Source of the DNA: CAYQLT01 sp964418425
GTDB taxonomy: Bacteria > Bacillota > Limnochordia > Limnochordales > Geochordaceae
Direction: 5' to 3'
NCBI GenBank assembly: GCA_964418425.1
Contig: CAYQLT010000108.1
Location: 1-5,050 of the forward strand
DNA length: 5,050 bases
This document shows, one piece after another, positions 1 to 3,754 of the stretch. The notes beneath the pieces are model-generated. The model saw only the letters and a program-made list of their open reading frames with translations, was not told the DNA's origin and did not search any database. Each line of letters opens with the position of its first letter. Position 1 is the stretch's first letter. The position numbers and the translations under genes are program-made.

Positions 1-249
1 CAGCCGGGCGAGCTGCACCGCCAGTTCCCATGCCAGGCGCAGGCGCTCGTCGTCGATACGGCCCCCACCTCGCCCTGGCGCAGCGCCTCGAGCACGGCCG
101 TCTGGGCGACCGCCCGGGTTGATCACCTTGGGGCATGCCGCCATCACCCGACGGGCTACGCCATGGACCCGCTCGGGTTCCCAGATCGAGGCAGGTTGTC
201 CCTCCGGGGCACGCGGGAGGCCGGCAGGCACCGTTTCGGCCACCAGTCG
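1..249 (-). pseudogene. Frameshifted remnant of an unrecognised gene
   Basis: No intact gene is present here. On the minus strand three consecutive coding-like stretches lie in two alternating frames. Positions 249-121 read a passage including EPERVHGVARRVMAACPKVI. Positions 122-63 continue in another frame with RAVAQTAVLEALRQGEVG. From about 63 to the window edge the first frame resumes with IDDERLRLAWELAVQLARL. The amphipathic, Ala/Leu/Glu/Arg-rich composition looks like real helical protein, and joining the pieces needs two frameshifts. A TAG stop at 252-250 bounds the first piece upstream. I do not recognise the family. The plus strand is also open from 1 to 270, but its His/Arg/Ser/Pro-rich translation looks like a shadow. 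The likeliest reading is a decayed gene beside the insertion sequence; sequencing indels are the alternative. Confidence 0.3.
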
Positions 250-252
250 CTA

Positions 253-266
253 GACCTCCATGCCGG
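253..266 (+). repeat. Upstream arm of a 14-bp inverted repeat with the transposase start
   Basis: GACCTCCATGCCGG is the exact reverse complement of 476-489, which spans the transposase ATG. The arm lies outside the proposed left end at 288. A transcript entering from upstream could therefore fold and hide the start codon, whereas a transcript starting inside the element could not. Confidence 0.5.
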
Positions 267-287
267 ATAACCCGGCGCCACGAAGCG

Positions 288-300
288 TGAAAATGGCGCC
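288..300 (+). repeat. Left (sub)terminal inverted repeat of the IS110 element
   Basis: TGAAAATGGCGCC pairs with 1728-1740 in inverted orientation, with one mismatch (TGAAAATCGCGCC on the opposite strand). The similarity stops immediately inside, as expected for short IS110/IS1111-type subterminal repeats and not for the long terminal repeats of DDE elements. Confidence 0.5.
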
Positions 301-475
301 TTCGCGGCGAAACGGGGCTGGGGCGACGGGGCGACTCCCCTTGGTGCTGCGAGCCCGAACGCTAGACGGTACCCCGGCGGCCTGACGCACCACGAGGTGT
401 CGCTCCCGTCGGGAAGCACGCAGGGTAGAGTTTCCAGGAGCAGGCCGCCGCGCCCGTCGCCCGAAGGGAGAAGGC
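301..475 (+). ncRNA. Candidate bridge RNA region of the IS110 element
   Basis: IS110-group elements encode a structured bridge RNA between their left end and the transposase gene; its loops pair with target and donor DNA. This stretch is the only noncoding space in the element large enough for it, and it is strongly structured. A perfect 10-bp inverted repeat joins 375-384 (CGGCGGCCTG) to 441-450. A second joins 321-330 (GGGCGACGGG) to 453-462 and encloses the first. Inside the inner stem are two small hairpins at 386-402 (CACC-ACGA-GGTG core) and 404-414 (TCCC-GTC-GGGA). A competing hairpin sits at 328-340. A 9-nt word at 421-429 recurs at the right end of the element. The RNA's exact ends and guide loops cannot be assigned from one copy. 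Position and pairing are seen; the identity is inferred from the family. Confidence 0.45.
463..474 (+). promoter_or_regulatory. Ribosome binding site of the IS110 transposase
   Basis: GAAGGGAGAAGG is purine-rich and ends 6 nt before the ATG at 481. It decides the start in favour of 481 over the upstream in-frame GTG at 397, which would add 28 low-complexity Arg/Ser/Pro-rich residues encoded by the candidate bridge RNA region. Confidence 0.7.
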
Positions 476-489
476 CCGGCATGGAGGTC
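476..489 (-). repeat. Start-codon arm of the 14-bp inverted repeat
   Basis: CCGGCATGGAGGTC contains the transposase ATG (481-483) and pairs perfectly with 253-266. The loop between the arms holds the two further nested inverted repeats of the candidate bridge RNA region. Confidence 0.5.
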
Positions 490-1695
490 GTCTACGAGCG
501 GTGCTGCGGCCTGGATGTCCACAAGAAGGAGGTGGTCGCCTGCGCGATTACGCCGGAGGGCAAGGAGATCCGGCGCTTCGGGACGATGACCGCCGATCTG
601 TTGGCGCTGGGCGAGTGGCTGCAGGCGAAAGGCTGCACCCACGTGGCCATGGAGAGCACGGGGGTCTACTGGAAGCCCATCTCCAACTTGCTGGAGGGGC
701 AGGGGCTTACCCTGCGGGTCGTCAACGCCCCGCCCATCAAGGCGGTACCCGGGCGCAAGGCGGACGTGAAGGATGCCGAGTGGATCGCGGACCTGCTGCG
801 CCACGGGCTGCTGCGGGGCAGCTTCATCCCGGACCGGCCCCAACGGGAGCTGCGGGAGCTGGTCCTGTACCGCAAAGCCCTCATCCGGGAGCGGGCCAGC
901 GAAATTAACCGGATCCAAAAGACCCTGGAAGGGGCCAACATCCAGCTGGCCGCGGTCGCGTCCAACGTGCTGGGCCAGTCGGGGCAGGCCATGTTGGAAG
1001 CGATGGTGCAGGGCACCGAGGATCCCCACGTGCTGGCTGGGCTGGCGAAGGGGAAGCTGCAGGCGAAGCGGTGCACCCTGGAGCAGGCCCTGCACGGCCT
1101 GATGGGACCCCACCCGCGCCGGATACTGGAGACCCAACTGGCCCACATCGACAGCTTGGATCGCCTCATCGAGCGGCTCAACCAGGAGATCGCGGCCCGG
1201 ATGCGCCCTTTTGACGAGGTCCTGGATCGGCTCGACGCCATCCCGGGGATGGGCCGGGCCACGGCGGAGCAGCTCCGGGCCGAGACGGGGCAAAACATGA
1301 GCCGCTTTCCCACGCAGGCCCACCTGGCGGCGTGGGCGGGGCTGGCACAGGGCAGCGACGAGAGTGCGGGCAAGCGCCGCAGCGGCAAGACGCGTAAGGG
1401 CAATCCCTGGCTGCGGGAGGCGCTGGTGGAGGCCGCCCGGGCCGCCGCCCGGACTCGAAGTAGCTATCTCTCGGCCCAGTACCACCGCCTGGCCGCGCGC
1501 CGGGGGGCCAAGCGGGCCGCGGTGGCCGTGGCCCACAGCCTGATCGTCATCATCTACCACATGCTGCGCGACGGCACTTCCTACTTGGATCTGGGGCCCG
1601 ACTACTTTACCCGCCGGGACCGGGAGAGGCTGGTGCGCCGGGCGGTGAGGCGGATCGAGCAGCTGGGTTACAAAGTCACGCTGGAGGTGGCCTGA
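481..1695 (+). CDS. IS110-family transposase (DEDD recombinase)
   Basis: This 404-residue protein catalyses excision and bridge-RNA-guided insertion of its own element. The N-terminal RuvC-like DEDD domain (IS110 transposase N-terminal family) begins with CCGLDVHK, giving Asp12. MESTGVYWKP supplies Glu58, and KADVKDAEWIADLLRHG supplies Asp95 and Asp98, so the acidic tetrad is complete. A helical linker follows at about 115-245. The C-terminal Transposase_20 domain starts near IPGMG (about 258). Its AGLAQGSDESAGKRRSGK segment contains Ser295, which by alignment with the IS621 type is the probable catalytic serine. KTRKGNPWLREALVEAA follows, and the protein ends in a basic tail (YFTRRDRERLVRR). 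Length and motifs are normal for the family, with no frameshift or stop. The start at 481 has a good ribosome binding site. The gene is GC-rich compared with the cluster downstream. Confidence 0.95.
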   Translation: MEVVYERCCGLDVHKKEVVACAITPEGKEIRRFGTMTADLLALGEWLQAKGCTHVAMESTGVYWKPISNLLEGQGLTLRVVNAPPIKAVPGRKADVKDAEWIADLLRHGLLRGSFIPDRPQRELRELVLYRKALIRERASEINRIQKTLEGANIQLAAVASNVLGQSGQAMLEAMVQGTEDPHVLAGLAKGKLQAKRCTLEQALHGLMGPHPRRILETQLAHIDSLDRLIERLNQEIAARMRPFDEVLDRLDAIPGMGRATAEQLRAETGQNMSRFPTQAHLAAWAGLAQGSDESAGKRRSGKTRKGNPWLREALVEAARAAARTRSSYLSAQYHRLAARRGAKRAAVAVAHSLIVIIYHMLRDGTSYLDLGPDYFTRRDRERLVRRAVRRIEQLGYKVTLEVA

Positions 1696-1727
1696 GCGGG
1701 ACGTTGCCACCAGCTCCTCCCGGCACC

Positions 1728-1740
1728 GGCGCGATTTTCA
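1728..1740 (-). repeat. Right (sub)terminal inverted repeat of the IS110 element
   Basis: GGCGCGATTTTCA lies 33 bp after the transposase stop and is the inverted partner of 288-300, with one mismatch. The few bases that follow (GGGTAGA, 1741-1747) may still belong to the element, because IS110-type repeats are usually slightly internal to the recombination core. Confidence 0.5.
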
Positions 1741-1746
1741 GGGTAG

Positions 1747-1848
1747 ATGAGCGGGTTGGCAGCCACGATGTCTCTGAGAAAGGGATCTTCGCTGCAGCGC
1801 AGTGAAAAACGGCGTCAAAGAGCCCTGCTCGAGCTTTTTGGGCAATAG
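1747..1848 (+). CDS. Hypothetical 33-residue basic peptide, doubtful
   Basis: A short ORF runs from ATG at 1747 to TAG at 1846-1848 (a second ATG at 1768 would give 26 residues). The second half is basic (RKGSSLQRSEKRRQRALLELFGQ region) and coding-like. The upstream AGGG at 1740-1743 is only a weak ribosome site. It starts within a few bases of the proposed right end of the insertion sequence, so it may be the tail of a gene cut by the insertion rather than a gene of its own. It lies upstream of the 1875-1903 promoter and so would not share a transcript with the radical SAM gene unless read from further upstream. It lacks Cys and shows no leader/core pattern that I can recognise as a modified-peptide precursor. 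Confidence 0.2.
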   Translation: MSGLAATMSLRKGSSLQRSEKRRQRALLELFGQ

Positions 1849-1874
1849 ACCGATTATGAGGGCGACCTCGGGAC

Positions 1875-1903
1875 TTGATTTGATGTGATCATACTGCTAT
1901 GAT
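1875..1903 (+). promoter_or_regulatory. Sigma-70-type promoter with extended -10
   Basis: The -35 box TTGATT (1875-1880) and the -10 box TATGAT (1898-1903) are separated by exactly 17 bp. A TGC triplet directly before the -10 provides the extended -10 TGn element. Transcription should start near 1910, leaving a leader of about 37 nt before the radical SAM gene. The local AT-rich patch stands out from its GC-rich surroundings. No other promoter-like site is evident before the later genes, so this probably serves the whole cluster. Confidence 0.7.
1888..1903. promoter_or_regulatory. Putative operator dyad overlapping the -10 box
   Basis: ATCATA-CTGC-TATGAT is a perfect 6-bp inverted repeat with a 4-bp spacer. 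Its right half is the -10 hexamer itself, so a dimeric regulator bound here would block RNA polymerase. A TGATCA palindrome (1886-1891) overlaps the left half. No regulator gene is visible in the window. Confidence 0.4.
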
Positions 1904-1933
1904 GGTATCAACACTCCCCTCGGACTCCAGGCA

Positions 1934-1946
1934 GGGGTGAAGGAGG
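1934..1946 (+). promoter_or_regulatory. Ribosome binding site(s) of the radical SAM gene
   Basis: Two anti-Shine-Dalgarno matches lie in tandem. GGGGTGA (1934-1940) ends 6 nt before the ATG, a normal spacing. AAGGAGG (1940-1946) touches the ATG with no spacing and is too close to work alone. No in-frame start exists between the TGA at 1938-1940 and 1947, and the next downstream candidate (GTG 2061) would remove 38 residues, so 1947 is kept. Confidence 0.6.
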
Positions 1947-3236
1947 ATGGGTTGTCCCAGTAGTTCGCCCCGTTATCGCAAGAGCCGGTACACAGTTACC
2001 TCGGTAGATCCCTCCCTGGGACTAATTCTCTACAGCACCTTTACCGGCGCCCTGGTCCGAGTGGACCCGGAACAGGCTCCTGCAATCGAGAGCTGGCTCT
2101 CATCCGGTACCGGCCCTCCTGAGATGGAACAGGAGCTCGTGGTTGGAGGCTTCGTAGTGCCGGCTGGTGCGGACGAAGTGAGTAGCTGCGAGCAAGCAGA
2201 GCGTGAGTTAGTTCAGGACGGAGCTCATCTGTCACTCATTCTGTTGCCGACAAACGAGTGTAACTTTCGGTGCGTCTACTGCTACCAGAATTTCGAGGGC
2301 CCCGGAACGAGCGATGCTTTCCGAAAAGCGGTCCGTCGCCTTGTGGAGCTCGAGAGCGACAGGATCGAGCGCTTATCCGTTCTATGGTTCGGCGGGGAGC
2401 CGCTCCTAGCGCTCGACGTGGTACGAGAGTTATCCCAAGGATTTATGCAGGCCTCGCAGAAAGCAGGCTTCGAGTACTGCGCATCAATGTCTACTAATGG
2501 TTACCTCCTGACGCCCGAGGTTGCCGCTGACCTGCTGGCGGTTGGTATTCGGACCTTTCAGGTTACGCTCGATGGACCTGCGGCTGCCCATGATAAGCGT
2601 AGAGCTTTGACTAATGGCCAGCCTACCTTTTCCCGTATCGCCGAAAACTTGGTGCGGCTGGCGAGCCGGAAGGAGCATTTTTCAGTGGATATCCGCGTTA
2701 ACCTCGATAAAGATAACGTTAGGCAGATTCCCTCATTGCTGGAGACTCTGTCCGAGCTGTTCCACCACGATCACCGTTTCAGCGTCTACTTTAGGCCTAT
2801 TACGCGCTTCGGGGAGTGTGTGATACCGCTTACTATCCTTTCATGGAGCGAGGCGGAACGTAGGATATTGGAGTTATCCGAAATGGCCGTGAACCATGGG
2901 CTGCACGTGCGGTCACTCAGAGACGCGCTGTTACCCCACGGACTGGTATGTTATGCCGCAGACCCGAGATGTTATATCATTGGGACGACGCTCAACGTCA
3001 TGAAGTGTACAGCGAAGTTGTACGAGCCCATGAATGTAGTAGGTCGCCTGAGGGAGGATGGTGAACTCGATATCGATCCAGCCAGACTCCAGCTCTGGAG
3101 TTCACTCCCGGTAGGAGATCCCAGGTGCCAGCAATGCTTCTTGCGCCCGAGTTGCCATGGGCTCGCGTGTCCTTGGGTACGTATCAAGACGGGAGTTGCT
3201 CCGTGTCCCCTTGAGCGGCGTCACATTGATCGGTAA
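1947..3236 (+). CDS. Radical SAM/SPASM protein, probable peptide-modifying maturase
   Basis: This 429-residue enzyme should bind a [4Fe-4S] cluster and cleave S-adenosylmethionine to make a radical. The motif is CNFRCVYCY, with Cys105, Cys109 and Cys112. Core signatures follow in the usual order: WFGGEPLL (148-155), STNGYLL (182-188), VTLDG plus HDKRR (206-219) and IRVNLDKDN (249-257). The C-terminal Cys-rich region fits a SPASM domain carrying auxiliary iron-sulfur clusters: Cys335, Cys354, then CQQCFLRPSCHGLACP (394, 397, 403, 408) and Cys420, with an extra Cys342. The first ~90 residues (TSVDPSLGLILYSTFTGAL, then VVGGFVVP) resemble the N-terminal segment of many peptide maturases of this superfamily and may help recognise substrate. 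SPASM proteins often act on ribosomal peptides, forming thioether or carbon-carbon links, but some act on proteins or small molecules. The substrate here is unknown. It is the first gene after the promoter at 1875-1903, and its stop abuts the acetyltransferase remnant. Confidence 0.88.
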   Translation: MGCPSSSPRYRKSRYTVTSVDPSLGLILYSTFTGALVRVDPEQAPAIESWLSSGTGPPEMEQELVVGGFVVPAGADEVSSCEQAERELVQDGAHLSLILLPTNECNFRCVYCYQNFEGPGTSDAFRKAVRRLVELESDRIERLSVLWFGGEPLLALDVVRELSQGFMQASQKAGFEYCASMSTNGYLLTPEVAADLLAVGIRTFQVTLDGPAAAHDKRRALTNGQPTFSRIAENLVRLASRKEHFSVDIRVNLDKDNVRQIPSLLETLSELFHHDHRFSVYFRPITRFGECVIPLTILSWSEAERRILELSEMAVNHGLHVRSLRDALLPHGLVCYAADPRCYIIGTTLNVMKCTAKLYEPMNVVGRLREDGELDIDPARLQLWSSLPVGDPRCQQCFLRPSCHGLACPWVRIKTGVAPCPLERRHIDR

Positions 3237-3754
3237 GACTGCGGCCCCTGAGACAAGCCGACCATGCCGTCTTAGGGTCGTGACTGAACGACCCCGTCGT
3301 AATCTCTTCCCAAATTCACCAACGTTTCCTGAACGACTGGGAGTTGGACCACTGGTTACAGAACGTGCATCGCGATTCTTCGAATCAACTGTTCCTCGGA
3401 GTGCTTGGCGACGCCGAGCCTGTTGGCCTGGTTAGCTTCAGTTCTATTGACCTAAGAAACAGGCACTGCGAGATCGGTGTTGCGATTGGGGCCCCTGAAC
3501 GACGCGGGGTGGGGCTTGGGAGAAATCTCACCATCGAAGCGATTAAGTTCTCATTCGACTTCTTGAATCTACACAAAGTTTACGGATACGTTCATGCTGA
3601 CAATATAGCTGCTCTAAAAATGGTCCACAGCATACCTTCGGTAACCCAAACGGGTATGCGCCCGGCGCACGTGTTCAAGCACGGCAGGTACGTGGATGTC
3701 GTTGAATTCTCGTGTCTGCGTACCGACTGGCTCAAAGCTGGCAGCGCGTCGTGA
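3233..3754 (+). pseudogene. Broken GNAT acetyltransferase (RimJ/RimL-like), in-frame TGA
   Basis: GNAT enzymes move an acetyl group from acetyl-CoA to an amine on a protein, peptide, antibiotic or metabolite. The full frame 3233-3754 gives 173 codons, the normal size. It opens with VRLRPLRQADHAVLGS, then a TGA at 3281-3283, then LNDPVV. RimJ/RimL relatives usually have a Trp in this W-x-N-D motif, so TGG has probably become TGA. The body is intact: LFLGVLGDAEPVGLVSF, EIGVAIGAPERRGVGLGRN with the acetyl-CoA-binding R-x-x-G-x-G loop, FDFLNLHKVYGYVHADN, and GRYVDVVEFS. The helix before TGMRP is shortened compared with relatives. The first codon is GTA, not a start, and no standard start precedes the TGA in frame. 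A truncated protein from TTG 3344 (136 residues) would lack the first strand and helix and has no spaced ribosome site. The last base region overlaps the transporter start. GC content is visibly lower than in the neighbours. Confidence 0.75.

Larger units (their letters stand above)
288..1740 (+). mobile_element. IS110-family insertion sequence (ends approximate)
   Basis: A single transposase gene of the IS110 family is flanked by an imperfect inverted repeat, TGAAAATGGCGCC at 288-300 and GGCGCGATTTTCA at 1728-1740 (12 of 13 positions pair). That makes an element of roughly 1.45 kb, a normal IS110 size. IS110 elements generally make no target duplication and insert through a small shared core, so the true ends may lie a few bases outside these repeats. 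The long noncoding stretch before the gene (about 180 nt) and the short one after it (about 45 nt) match the IS110 group, where the bridge RNA is encoded upstream of the transposase. The transposase frame is complete, so the element may be active. The repeats and gene are seen in the sequence; the exact boundaries are inferred. Confidence 0.6.

Noticed and set aside
1..270. Plus-strand open frame running in from the window edge to TAA at 268-270
   Set aside because: The translation is His/Arg/Ser/Pro-rich and looks like a shadow of the minus-strand coding remnant; no family features are visible.
397..480. Upstream GTG start extending the transposase by 28 residues
   Set aside because: The extension is Arg/Ser/Pro-rich with no family match, and it overlaps the structured noncoding region; ATG 481 has a well-spaced ribosome site and places the family N-terminus correctly.
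250..1710. Long minus-strand ORF (486 codons) opposite the transposase
   Set aside because: It is a shadow of the GC-rich transposase gene; the plus-strand frame carries all the DEDD and Transposase_20 motifs, and the minus-strand translation is low-complexity Gln/Pro/Gly/Arg/Leu text.
1820..1840. GAGC-CCT-GCTC hairpin followed shortly by TTTTT, considered as an intrinsic terminator
   Set aside because: The stem is only 4 bp and the T-run is separated from it by GAGC; too weak to call a terminator.
1899..1940. 13-codon ATG ORF just before the radical SAM gene, considered as a leader peptide
   Set aside because: Its ATG overlaps the -10 box and lies upstream of the expected transcription start, so it would not be on the transcript; there is no ribosome site.
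1916..1945. Leader hairpin CCCCT/AGGGG (1916-1920 with 1933-1937), or CTCC (1925-1928) pairing with GGAG, as a translational switch
   Set aside because: The stems are 4-5 bp, mutually exclusive, and common in GC-rich leaders; there is no conserved riboswitch core.
3157..3435. 92-codon plus-strand ORF spanning the radical SAM to acetyltransferase junction
   Set aside because: It is out of frame with both genes, has Arg-rich composition, and the GNAT motifs are in the other frame.
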